Source of the DNA: Scortum barcoo
Lineage: Eukaryota > Chordata > Actinopteri > Centrarchiformes > Terapontidae
Assembly (NCBI GenBank): GCA_023238725.1
Contig: CM041547.1
Location: 22,554,744-22,618,743, forward strand
Direction of reading: 5' to 3'
DNA: 64,000 nucleotides
Of this stretch, positions 50,004 through 61,500 are shown piece by piece. Position numbers and translations under genes: made by a program. The stretch's first letter is position 1. The number at the start of each line of letters is the position of its first letter. The notes beneath the pieces were generated by a model. That model did no database searches, was not told the DNA's origin, and saw nothing but the letters and a program-made list of their open reading frames with translations.

Positions 50004-50281
50004 CAGTGGTGGAAGATCAAATGCTTGTAAGAGCATTTTAAAGTTGTAGTTTGTCCATGTGAGGGCAATTCATTAGTTTAGTAGTACTGTATCATACTGC
50101 ATTATATCAATTGTTATTGTTTTTTTTATGTAAAAAGAAACTAGTACCTAAACATGTCAAATAAATTTGGTGCAGTAAAAAGTGTAACATATCCTAAGGA
50201 AATAGGACATACTTTAAATAAATGGAAATTGTACTTAAGTATAATATTTGAGTCAATGTGCTTAGTTACTTTCCACCACTG
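50004..50281. mobile_element. hAT-type miniature inverted-repeat element
   Basis: A 278-bp non-coding unit with inverted ends CAGTGGTGGAA and TTCCACCACTG. Its interior is of the known teleost type with 'cttaagta', 'gtactttaa' and 'cttagttactttcc' words. Such CAGTGGTGGAAAGTAACT elements are abundant in fish and are assigned to hAT-like MITEs. The 8-bp target duplication expected for hAT is not clear here (flanks ATTTTGGA and TTTGTGGG). It lies 2 kb upstream of the col1a1 promoter. Confidence 0.75.
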
Positions 50282-52208
50282 TTTGTGGGTAATCCAGGTT
50301 TTGACAGAGAAGAGGAATGAGTGGATTGGAATAAAAAGATGATATCTCTGTTTCTGCTTCATTGAGTTAGAAAACAAATGACTGCTCAGACATCCAGTGA
50401 TTCAAGAGTGCAGTGTTTAATCTGTGGTGTACTTTTTCAAAGGCCTCCCCAAGTAAACTCCCATTCTTTACACAACACATTGAAAGTCTGAACTGCAAGC
50501 CCACTGTGGGTCAGGTCACAGGTGGTGTAGCTCAAATGCCATTATGGAGAGCTGAGACAGGAGAAGTCAACAATACAATCAAGCAAAACAGTGTCGTTCT
50601 CTTACAGACACTCACTGTTGATGAGTCACTGATCTGAACCATGTCTGAAGTATGACACTAAAAGAAAAAATCCCCTAACCCACTGATTTTCAGCAGGTTC
50701 TAGGAGTCATAAATGGATAAAGGGTTATGGCAGGAAAGCCATAGATATTCAGATTCAAATTAAAGGGGCACTCCAGCTATTCAATATTGCACTTTAAATA
50801 AAATTGGATGATGCACACGTGACAGATTTTTAAAAGAATAGTTAAAACTGAAGCAGCAAAAGTTAAAATATCCTGGTGTGGGCAAAGCTCCAAAAACGTG
50901 GGTTCCTACAGTTCCCATAGTTCAACTTGATAGTTTATGCAGATCAAAAGTAGAGCTAGCATCAAACTTTACAGTATGAGAAGCTGATCCAATTCTGCTC
51001 TTCAAACTATGAAATTAATGTGTTGAATGAAACACAGGTTTACAGTAATCTGAGAATCCTGGCAGCAGACAGAGCTGGTGAATATAGTGGAACATTTAGC
51101 AGCTAAAAAAGACAGATATTTCCCTCAGTAGTTGGTAGGGACCAAACACAGAGCTAAAAGAATATTGGACTTGCAGTCATCAAGTGACATGACTCCAGAT
51201 GAATACTAATGTTTCTTCACCACTCCTGGGTGTGTAAATAAGCTACTTAAAATTAAAAGGTCATGGCAGGTTAATGCTTTGTTCACAAATTCTTCCTGCT
51301 GCCCCCAAGTGGCCAAAAATCCGTTCTCATAGGTTTACATGTGTTTCAAACTGCCATATGTAAAATATGTGTATATTATTTCCAAATGAACCCATGAATA
51401 GGTTTTGTCAAAATGAAACTATACAAATAATTATTAAAAGTATCTCTAATTTTTGTTTGAGTACAAGAAGTTGTAACATGATGACAATCTTAAATATCAA
51501 ACTAGTTAATTAAACACCATGTGAGCAATGCAACGAGGCCAAACTCATACACTGATTAGTTTCTGAATTAGCAACAGAAAAAAAAAAAAACTTAATACAT
51601 ACAAAGCTCAAACTACAAGCTAAACCAAACACTTAGGAAGTCTGCAGCTGTGTTCAGCACATGTTAACAGTCTGACAACTGCAACCATAAAAACACTCAC
51701 ATAAATTAAAAGAAATATAACAAATCTACAACCAAAAACTAATTTTAAGTAACACCTTGCTTAACAACAAAATTACAACACCCCAAAACTGAACCAACAT
51801 TGTAATGTTCTGAGACAGTTTGTGAACTTAACTAGAGCGAGAACTGCTAGACCAGCAGAAACTACTAAACTACTAGAAAGTGTATACAATTCAACTGAAT
51901 TCAAACTGAACCAGGAAGTAGACCAGGACCAGAAATAAAATCTGGATTAAAACCGTGGCTGCTGGAGGAGGAGATCCTCCTCCGACCCTCCGATGCTCTT
52001 CAGGATCAGGTTTCCTCTTGCTCAGCCCCCCTTTTCTCCTCTGATCCAAACTCCAAGCCTTCTGCTGTGGAATTATGGAAGGAGGGACCTACTGATTTTT
52101 CCTCTTCTTTTCTCGTTTCTCCTGTTTTTTTTTCTTGCTTTGAAGGAGGGGTCCATTCTTGTCTTCCCTAAACGTGAGCAGCAGCAGCTGGGTAATGAGG
52201 GTGCGTCC
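50282..52208. other. Upstream flank of col1a1
   Basis: Non-coding, AT-rich to about 51900, then more GC-rich toward the promoter. It includes a CTCF-like motif (51299-51312) and an 8-bp inverted repeat (51964-51971 with 51976-51983). No exon was recognised. Confidence 0.5.
51299..51312 (-). promoter_or_regulatory. CTCF-like motif upstream of col1a1 (candidate)
   Basis: On the minus strand CCACTTGGGGGCAG matches CCASYAGRKGGCRS at 13 of 14 positions (T for A at position 6). It lies about 1 kb upstream of the TATA box. Binding is unproven. Confidence 0.35.
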
Positions 52209-52261
52209 CCAATCGGTCCAGTCCCCAGCACCTCCCAGTTCTTCAGGCTCCCATATAAAAA
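52209..52261 (+). promoter_or_regulatory. col1a1 core promoter: CCAAT and TATA boxes
   Basis: A CCAAT box (52209-52213) lies 44 bp upstream of a TATA box, ATATAAAAA (52253-52261). Transcription would then start near 52283-52290, giving a 5' leader of about 155-160 nt before the ATG at 52445. A CCAAT (NF-Y) site and a TATA box at this spacing are normal for fibrillar collagen promoters. The transcription start is inferred from the TATA position, not observed. Confidence 0.75.
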
Positions 52262-52412
52262 CCCTGGTGGAAAGTAAGTGTAGGCAGTAGGGAGTTTTCT
52301 GCTGGGGTCAGGAGGACTGTGATCAGAGAAGCGGACCCTGCCCCAAACACCCGTGTATGAGTGGAGTGTAGCAGAAAGAGAAAACATCCCCAACTTTTTT
52401 CCTCTCTTGCCT

Positions 52413-52457
52413 CAAAGAGTCTACATGTCTAGTGGCATCTAGACATGTTCAGCTTTG
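52413..52457 (+). promoter_or_regulatory. Collagen 5' stem-loop around the start codon
   Basis: A perfect 10-bp inner stem pairs 52423-52432 (ACATGTCTAG) with 52439-52448 (CTAGACATGT) around a 6-nt loop. After an internal bulge, an outer 5-bp stem pairs CAAAG (52413-52417) with CTTTG (52453-52457). The start codon (52445-52447) lies in the inner stem. This is the 5' stem-loop known from vertebrate type I and III collagen mRNAs, bound by LARP6 and needed for coordinated translation of the collagen chains. Sequence and placement closely match those of mammalian COL1A1. Confidence 0.9.
52425..52442 (+). CDS. Five-codon upstream ORF in the col1a1 leader
   Basis: An ATG in the ascending arm of the stem-loop starts a frame of Met-Ser-Ser-Gly-Ile and a TAG stop that ends 2 nt before the collagen ATG. 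Mammalian COL1A1 also has a tiny upstream frame at this place. It probably dampens initiation at the main start or keeps ribosomes near the stem-loop. The role is inferred, and a translated product is not implied. Confidence 0.6.
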   Translation: MSSGI

Positions 52458-52526
52458 TGGATTTGCGGCTGGCGCTGCTGCTCAGCGCAGCAGTGCTCCT
52501 GGTCAGAGCGCAGGGCGAGGACGACC
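52445..52526 (+). CDS. col1a1: col1a1 exon 1 (coding part): signal peptide
   Basis: Codons 1-27 plus one base. The hydrophobic core LALLLSAAVLLV is followed by RA, with predicted signal peptidase cleavage after Ala22 before QGEDD. The ATG chosen is the one within the stem-loop. Donor site C|GTAAGT. Confidence 0.95.
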
Positions 52527-55500
52527 GTAAGTTTCATCACTGTTTACTGGAGCTTCTCAACCTTTTTTTTTTTTCTTTTTTTTTTTACTGGTTTTTGAAA
52601 GTGGATTTTCTCTACATGGGCGGACGGCTTCTGAGATCTTAGACAGAGAAGAGAAGAAAGAAAAAAGTTTGAAGTAGTTATAAGAACTTCAATCCATGCT
52701 GCTTCTTTGTCTCTACACAGACAGACAGACAGATAGACAGATAGACAGATAGATAGATAGATAGATGAGCTTGTGCAACTTATATTTTAAACAGTACATG
52801 GTGTGCGTAATGCTTTGGGCATCTCAAGAAGGCCCCTCTCTCTCTCTCTCCCTCTCCCTGTGTTTGTATATGTCTCTCTACCCCCTCCTCCCCCATGCAT
52901 GCTGAGCGAGTTGCTGCAGGTTTGCCAGGTTTTCCTCCAGGCAAGGGTTTTCTAATGGAGACTAGAAGAAATGCACAATTTATCATTTGAACCCCAAAAA
53001 GCTGGAGTACATTCAAAAAAGCATCTGCTTTTCCCCAAATCCTCCGAGGGTGCTCCCTTCACAGCGCTGCCTGTACCCCAGCCCCAGATCTCAGGTCTTA
53101 CATTCAAAACCATGGAGTTTACCACCTTTTCAGGCTGAGACAAAAAATGACATTTGCACGCCCTCAGCAGCGACGAGTCCCCTGCTTCCAGCAGACACGA
53201 GGCAGATAGGGAAAACTTTTGACAGGCCTGATTGACGTGGCAGAGTAATTCGCTGCCTGAGGCCAAGTGTTGAGTTGGCCAGGTGAGCCAGAAGAAAGGA
53301 GAAAAAAGCAAGAGGGAGCGAGCAGGAGGTGAGCAGGCGTAGTCTTGTCTGCTGGAAACATTTGACCTCTGCAGCCTGAGCAAGCTCCCACTGTATGCTC
53401 TGTAACAGACTTCACAAAAACTCAGATATATCTGAAAATGAGACTTTAGAGCAGAGAAAAGAGAAGTCATATATTTGAGGGAAAAGAGCCTCTGTTGGTG
53501 TTTAGACACAAACATTCCCCTCCTGTAAGAAGACAAAGAAAATCTACTCAGCTCTGGAAACAAGAACCAAGGAGCTGAAATCCATTTTTTCCAGATGTTC
53601 CAGCTTGGAAAGGACTCAGCCTGTCTGCCTGTCTGCCTGTCTGTCTGTCTATCTGAAGCAGATGTGGTTTGACCCTCTGAACAGTCTCACAGCGCCACCC
53701 CCACCTAGAGGCTCCTTTCGGCACCTGCTCCACACCCCTTCCCCTCCTCTCCTCCTCTCCTTCCAGACACATCTGGCCGCCACGTCCCCCACACCGCCTC
53801 CTCCCCCCCTCCCTCCCCTCCTCCTCCTCCTTCTTCTTCTTCTTCTTCTTTCCACCCCTTTTTTTTTTTTGTTTCCTCTAATTACAAACACATGCGGACA
53901 GTGTTTCCACCAGCTGCTGCCAAGCCGACAGTCTGCTGCTTTTCCCTCTGAGCTCAGCACTTTGGCACGCTGGGAAATTTATAAGCCCTAAAAGGAGCCC
54001 CACTTTGAGTTTAGTGTTACTGAGAGATCCGAAGCAGCAGCCCAGGTCGGAAAATGTGACTTTGAGCAGAGCAGGGGAACGATCCGTTTTCACTGATGTA
54101 GTTTTCACTGATGTTAAAGGGAAGCGCAATCAGCCGGAGACGCGCCCGCTCCGTGCGTAACGAGGATGTGAGCCGCATCCACGCTCAGCACGTCGGTGTC
54201 CTCTCTGTCACCTCAGCCTGTCCTCTCTCTGGTCTGATTCTGGGGCCACCGCTTCCTGTCCAAACCTTTCACAACACTCAGGTGTCCGGCCTGATGCTGT
54301 AACCATTTCTTCTGTCCGCCGCCGTCATTTTCGCGTCTCTTTTCCCAACATGAAGCACTTTTCAAAACAAAAAGCAGGCCTGTGTATATTTTGACACTTG
54401 TTAAAACGATACATTATTAATTTATTTGAAATAATTATATTTTAATTGTCAGTTAATGCGATATGGATAATTTAGGAAAACAGATTTGTTGACTTTTTTT
54501 TATCTGTTTGGCTGTTTTAATGTTGATAAATGCAGTTTATAACAAAAGTGTTATTATTGACATGTTAGTTTCTTTTTTCAATTTAGCTATTTTTGAATTT
54601 CATGTCGGACCCCCACCCCCTCCTCCGACTGGACCTGTGTGTTTGCGTGCGTCAGTGTGTGTGTGTTCAGGGGCCTCACCTGTCCCTCTGTGTGTGTGTC
54701 TCCGCCCGCTCAGGTACGTCGGGCGGAAGCTGCACCCTGGACGGCCAGGTGTTTGCGGACCGGGATGTGTGGAAACCAGAGCCATGCCAGATCTGTGTGT
54801 GCGACAGCGGCACGGTGATGTGCGATGAGGTCATCTGCGAGGACACGACGGACTGCCCCAACCCCGTCATCCCCCACGACGAGTGCTGCCCTGTCTGCCC
54901 CGACGACGGTACTCCCTCTCCATCTGCCTCCCCTCTGATTCCTTTGCTTGGTGTTGTCCAGCGGGTCCTGATGTTGCCTGTATCATTTATTTGTCTCATC
55001 TTTTATTCTTTTTTCCCTCACATTTTCCTTCTTTCATCCATCTCTCACAACTTCTGTGCGCCAGTGTGATTACACGTATGTGCCCCTCATGACCCCCCAC
55101 CTCACCTCACCACACACACACACGTCACATACACACACTCCAGCATTAACATTTTTTTCCTCCTGCTGTAAGAAAATCTGCCTCCTCTGCTCCAACGCTC
55201 CATATTTTCATCTTTACATTTTTTTTTTTTTTTTGCAAAATCTGTCTCTGTGTGTTCTGTCACGCGCTCCAACTTTACCTTTCTGTCTGTGTCCCCTCTC
55301 TGCAGGCTTCCAGGAGTCTCAGGTTGAGGTAAATATTGATTATTTCATTGATCATCAATGATTCAAATGCTTGAACTAAATTGTTTGTATCTCTCACAAT
55401 TACTGAATGTCCTTCATATACAATGCATATATATCATGATCATCATTTTTTAGACACAATATAATTCAATGAAAAAAGAATACTGTTGTTGTGACATAAC

Positions 55501-58500
55501 TATCGATTGCAATATTGATTAATGATCACTGATGATCTGATGATGAGGGCATGTGCTAATCAGATGTAAGATGATCAGTCTTTAAACAAATATTGTGTAG
55601 TGCTTTAGAAGATCAGATATAGTGAGTTGATCAGTGATTAATCTTTCTGTTGATTAGATCAGATACATCCCATTAAGCATGTGAATCTTATTCTTAGATA
55701 TCAATCATAATAATTTTGTTTTATCACACACTGAGACACGTTTTTTCTTTTTTTTTTAAATCGCACGTTCACAGGGACCCAAGGGAGAGCGCGGACCCAA
55801 GGGAGACAGGGTAAGTTCACACTCGCTTCCTCTCATGATTCACTTTTGATTTCCGGTCAGCTGAGGGCCACATGGTGCATTCACAGAGTCCTGTGTGTTC
55901 CGGTGATGGAGCTGAAGCTGAGGGCCACATGGTGCATTCACAGAGTCCTGTGTGTTAGTGAAAACAACCGATGGAGCTGAAGCAGCTATACAAATGACAA
56001 AAACATGATGAGGCAAAAACAACCGGGTCAAACAGGGTTCAGATCTTTTAGTCCAGTTCAGAATTCAAAATCTTACTTACATCAGGGTAAATAATAGTAA
56101 GCAGTAAGGTTTAAAAAGTAAAAGCACTCAAATTATTGCTGGGCGACTGCGTTAATAAGATGGTCCAAATGCATAAGATCTAACTACTTGCAATTTGTCA
56201 CACTTTAGCATCACATTGAATGATTAATTTAGCATTTAATTACTTTTCCTGTCATTAGATGCATACAATGATGTAAAAGTTTCAGAAAACTGAGTTACAA
56301 AAGTACATTTCTTAGATAGCTTCCGTAATCTGCACCTGAGAGGGGTCACTGGCTTTGTTACTTCCACTTCAGTTTAGCATGCTGCTTCATTATGAAGCAG
56401 CAAAGTAAATTAATTCGTAACATTTGCTTTGACAGTGTCCATCATTTAGCGCACACATGATCAGTGGGTGAAAATATGCTGAGGTTAGCTTGAAGCATGC
56501 AGACTGAGGGTGAAGCTGTTTGTAGCAGGACATGATGTGGAAACGTGGTTTGGTTTAAGGAAAATTAGAAACTGGGAGGAAGATTTTTCTTATTTAAGTA
56601 TATGAAGTATCAAGACTAAGAAACCCCTTTTTTCTGTCAACATATTTGAGTATACAATGTCAGAAAGATAATGTTGGTTTTATGTGAGTCACAGAAAAAA
56701 TCTCCTTTACCTGAGATTGAGATAGTTTTGTACTGGTGGGGCTAGTATCTATGATCTATAGAAATAAATAATACACATTTTACAGACCTTAATGCTGATT
56801 TAATTATGCAATTTATTTATTTTTTTCTCATGATGGCATTTGCCTAGTCAGATTTGCAGCCCTAGAAAACACTTTGGCAGGTCAGCCCACCTAGAGATGG
56901 TTTGGGGAGGGTGCTTGTTATCATTTATAATTATGAGTTTCAGGTAGAAAGTATTTAAAATGTAGAATTTATTACTGTTATTTATATAGGGTGTTATAAT
57001 TATATGCATCCCTACAGAACAGGTAGTTTCCTACAAAAGAGTCAGTGACTGTTCTTACCCAGTTCCTGTATCCCGATGTCACGTGTCATATGACCAGTGC
57101 TAGTCCACTCCTGGTTCCTCACATGGTCAATCATATAGGGAGGTAAACTGCATCTTCTCCAGGTATAATGCTGCTTTCATCACGATGGGAGCGATGTGAG
57201 CCTGTCAAAACAATCAAATGTCAGAAATGAAATATTATACATAAAAATCTGTTCTCATGATGGAACAAGAGTATAGACATGTATAGGTCATATGACTAGG
57301 GTGGAAGTTTTCTTTTCCTCTCATTGTCTATCAGTGTGACAGCATCAGAGCCCTGAATCCAGATGACTCTCTTATTCTAAGTCTGACCCTTTCTTTCTGT
57401 CTTCCTCTCTCTTGCCCCCCATCTGCAGGGTCTTCCTGGCCCCCCTGGTAACGATGGTATCCCCGGCCAGCCCGGACTGCCTGGACCTCCTGGCCCCCCT
57501 GGCCCCCCTGGCCTTGGTGGAGTAAGTTGCGGATATATTTTTTTTAAATTTCCATATTTGACTCGCTTACGTCCAAACTGACCATTTCTAAGCCAACTGG
57601 CTAGAAAAGGAAGTCACATGACAAATGCATGTAGGTCATTTACTGAACAGAGGTGTGGAATCATATGAGCCTTCTAATGTTAGAAACTACAACTCTTCTT
57701 CTGTGGTGGTCAGATAAATTAGGAAAACACAAAAAACTGCCAAAACCAAGCATGAATCTCAAATCCGTTTTGTCCTCCTGCACTCATATTACACTACCCA
57801 CAGTTCCCCTCGTTTCCTGTAGTTTGTTGGATTACACTCACACACCAAATTAACAATATATATATTGCTTCTGGTAGAAAAAAACAAGAGATTTCCTGTG
57901 ATGTCCTGGTGCTGTGTTTTTGATGAATAAATCAGAATGGACTGGTACAAATCAATAAGAGTATGCAGGGTGTGGACACAGCCTCAGAGAGGACAGGGAC
58001 AGCTGGGAAACTGAACTCCACCTCCACAAGCTTTTGATAGACTTTGGACTCTCTCACAGAATCCAGTTTTGTCTTAAAATGGCTGACTTTCACTTTAGAG
58101 CTTGACTTTCCACCTGGGGTTAGAAGTTCACTGGGTTAGATGATCAGGAAGGCAAAGCAGAGCAGAGATGTTCTGGGCACTGATCCATAGTTTATTGAAG
58201 AACAAATAGATTTACCATGACATGAATGTATGAGTTTATCGGGCATGCACATAAACTTGTTCTCTCACACCTGGGAATGCTAAGCTAACAACCCCAAAGG
58301 CTAATTTAGCATGCTGTGATTCACCATTGACTTCTATCCTAATTTAGTATAATACAATAAGGATCCCAATGACTCTCACTGTAAGTCAGCTAACATTTCC
58401 AGGCTCATTTTGCCCTCGTCTGTCAAGTACATTGTTGACTCACATGTTAATTTACATCCCAGTCTAATTTACACTGCTTGCGTACAACCGATCACTATGC

Positions 58501-61500
58501 CACATAGAGGTAATTAAATAGTATCGCAATCATATTGAACATGTTATGTTATTCAGTCTACCATTGACTTTGTTCCTAATTTTGTATTCCAGCATTGTAG
58601 TTTAGGATAGACCTACTGAGCTAACATTCCCAGGCTTATTTGACATTTTTATCTATCATTGACTTACATGATAATTCACCAGGGCCACCATATGAGTCTA
58701 ATTTAATATGCAGAATTTACCACTGACTGACATGCTTGTTTATCTCATTATTAGAATCTAGCAATGTAGCAAGCAATGTACCTATATAACTTAACTGTAC
58801 TTTATCATACTAATGTAAAATAAATTTCAATGTGACCACAATATATGCCCGTCTACCACAGTGTGTCACAAAGTGGTTTCTATGGTCAGATAACAGCAGC
58901 AGCATTGAAAGAGACTTCACTGAGCTCAACCAGTCCTTTGTCACCAACATTTTATATTACCAGCATCACCAACAGTTCTTTTCTACACAATATGACAAAG
59001 TTTGAAACAGGAGACAGAGTTGGACACTTAAAGTTGTCAGAGACTAACTGTGCACACTGAGAGATTGGATGTGATGTGTTTGGCACTATTTTCTGCATGG
59101 ATCTTAATTTTCAGGGTTGGATTGATATATAATTGAGTTTTTTGGGGCTGGGATTATCATATTTTGTTGGATAGTTTTTTTTTATATATATATACAAGTC
59201 CCTGAGTGCATATGTGTATGTCTTGAGTGAACATGTATTATTTGACACACAGTAAAAGTGGCCTAGACAACAACATAGGAAATGTATTTTATTTGTGCTG
59301 TGGAAAGTTTAAACCTAATTGATGTTTTCAGACTCTATGTCTTATGACAGATTGGAATATTTATATCTTTGTTTGCTTTTTCCAGAACTTCTCCCCTCAG
59401 ATGTCCGGTGGCTACGATGACAAATCCCCTGCCATGCCTGTGCCTGGACCCATGGTAGGCCATACTCCTGCTCGAACACATACATACACTCTCATTCCGC
59501 TGTCACTCATGGTGATGCAGTATCTGACTGTGCCTCTGTTCGATTGACAGGGCCCAATGGGACCCCGTGGACCTCCTGGACCCGCTGGTGCTAGTGTAAG
59601 TACACCAATTCCTTTTTCCTCAACTCAAAATATTTCATAGCTGAAGCTGAGAGGCTAGAGGAGCAGTGACATCATTGTGACATCACTGTGATATTACTAC
59701 CCTCACCTCGGTGCCCACTTGGCATGGAGCCAGTGCCAAACTCGCACTCCTTTACTTCACTGCACCAGAGTTCATTTCTCAATTAAAACCTCACTAACAC
59801 TAGTACGCTAACTCATATCTTTTCAAGTCTGATTATTTCTGTGAACATCATTTTAGCTGAGTCAGTGAAGAAATAGTACATTTCTGACAAAAGAAAAATG
59901 TTGAAGAAGTGAGCAAACTGCATCTGGTGTGTTGAGATGGAATGCAATGCAAATTTTCATCACATCATTAATTTAGCTGATGCTAAAGTGACCTACAATA
60001 ACTCAATTCAACCAAATGGACACAAACAAAAAGTAGGAAGAATCATGCAAGTACATCAGACCTCAAGTGATTGATTAGAGCAGCTTCACAGTGCCTCAAG
60101 TGCTACATTAGAAAAGAATGAAAGCTAGAACGGCTGTTTAGTCAAAGCAGAAATAGTCATGGAGCAGCTTCAGAATATTTCCACTTGACTGAGAAATTTG
60201 TGCATATTCTGTGGCTTAATGAATCTGCTTCAAAAAGGCGCAGACTACAAGGAAAAAACTTGAGGGAAATAAAAGAAAGAACTTGAGTCGCTGGTGAGAC
60301 CTGAGTTCAGTCCAAGGCTGAATTGAACACAAACACTCCCATAGACACAATTAGTGCATCTGTTGCTAACCAGCTACACCTAATGTCTGTACAGTTGGTA
60401 TAACGGCTGTTTGGGGTGAATAAGCACAGGCTCTCAGTGATAGGAACTGCACCGTGATAGGAACTCGTTAGTAGATGTGCGTTTCTCATTTTTGCCCAAA
60501 ATACTAGTATTTTGACAGCACCTTGCTTGCATATAACATGCCATATAAATATCATATATACAACAGTGTAGTGAATTAGCTTTGCATTAAGTTAGAGCAG
60601 ATCTGTGAAAATTTAAGCTAGTCAGGACTCCAAATGTACACAAATGATTTCAATAACAAATCACGCAAATGGAGTCCTGTCAAACAAGGAGCGAGATAGT
60701 GATTGTTAATTCCCATCACAATTGGATTTACAATTCTGCTGCTGTTCCCACCCAAGTAACCTGACTGCAGCCATGAAACAAAGGCAGCCTGCTTACTACC
60801 AGACAGAAAGCTATGTGTCCTCCCCAGTGTGAAGTGGATCATATCAATGTGCATATTATTACAATAACTTGACAACACTTACATCTACTAGAGAGTGTCG
60901 TTAGCATATTTGTGCAGTATTGGGGGTGTAAGTGTAGTAGTGATGGTGTTTCTGTGTGTCTCCTCCTACAGGGACCTCAGGGATTCACTGGCCCACCTGG
61001 TGAGCCTGGAGAGGCTGGAGCTGCTGTGAGTATTAAGAACATGAAATAAATGCACACCAATGTTGCACCTTGACAGTCTGTCGCCATTCTCACCTCGGGT
61101 GTGTCTTTTCTCTACAGGGTCCCATGGGTCCCCGTGGCGCCGCCGGCCCCCCTGGAAAGAACGGAGAGGATGTGAGTTGACTGGATCCACTCCTTTTCAC
61201 CATCTATATCTCAGTTTCGATAAAAGATATGCTTTATCCATCAGTTCATCTGCTTCTCTTGGTCTCTCTTTCTCTCAGGGTGAGTCTGGCAAACCTGGTC
61301 GTCCCGGTGAGCGCGGACCTTCTGGCCCACAGGTACGTTGAAAAGGCAGTGTAATTCTTAGAGATGTGTTTTAAGAAACAGAAACAGAGCTGTGGTAATA
61401 AAACTTGTCTCCATTTCTCTCATCTCTCTCTCTCAGGGAGCTCGTGGTTTCCCAGGAACCCCTGGTCTTCCCGGCATCAAGGGACACAGAGTGAGTCAGA

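Larger units (their letters stand above)
52527..54713 (+). other. col1a1: col1a1 intron 1
   Basis: A 2.2-kb first intron, GTAAGT...CAG. It holds an AGAC/AGAT tetranucleotide tract (52717-52766), a CTGT-type tract (53621-53654) and a strongly pyrimidine-rich stretch ending in poly-T (53797-53870, only one purine). In mammals the first intron of COL1A1 has transcriptional regulatory activity; whether this one does cannot be read from the sequence. Open frames inside it (203 codons antisense at 52952-53563) are not exons. Confidence 0.85.

Noticed and set aside
52952..53563. 203-codon minus-strand open frame in col1a1 intron 1
   Set aside because: No homology or motif; stops are sparse by chance in the GC-rich intron, and the sequence is intronic on the supported strand.
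53649..53960. Arg-rich antisense open frame
   Set aside because: The Arg run is the complement of the CTT/CCT tract in intron 1.
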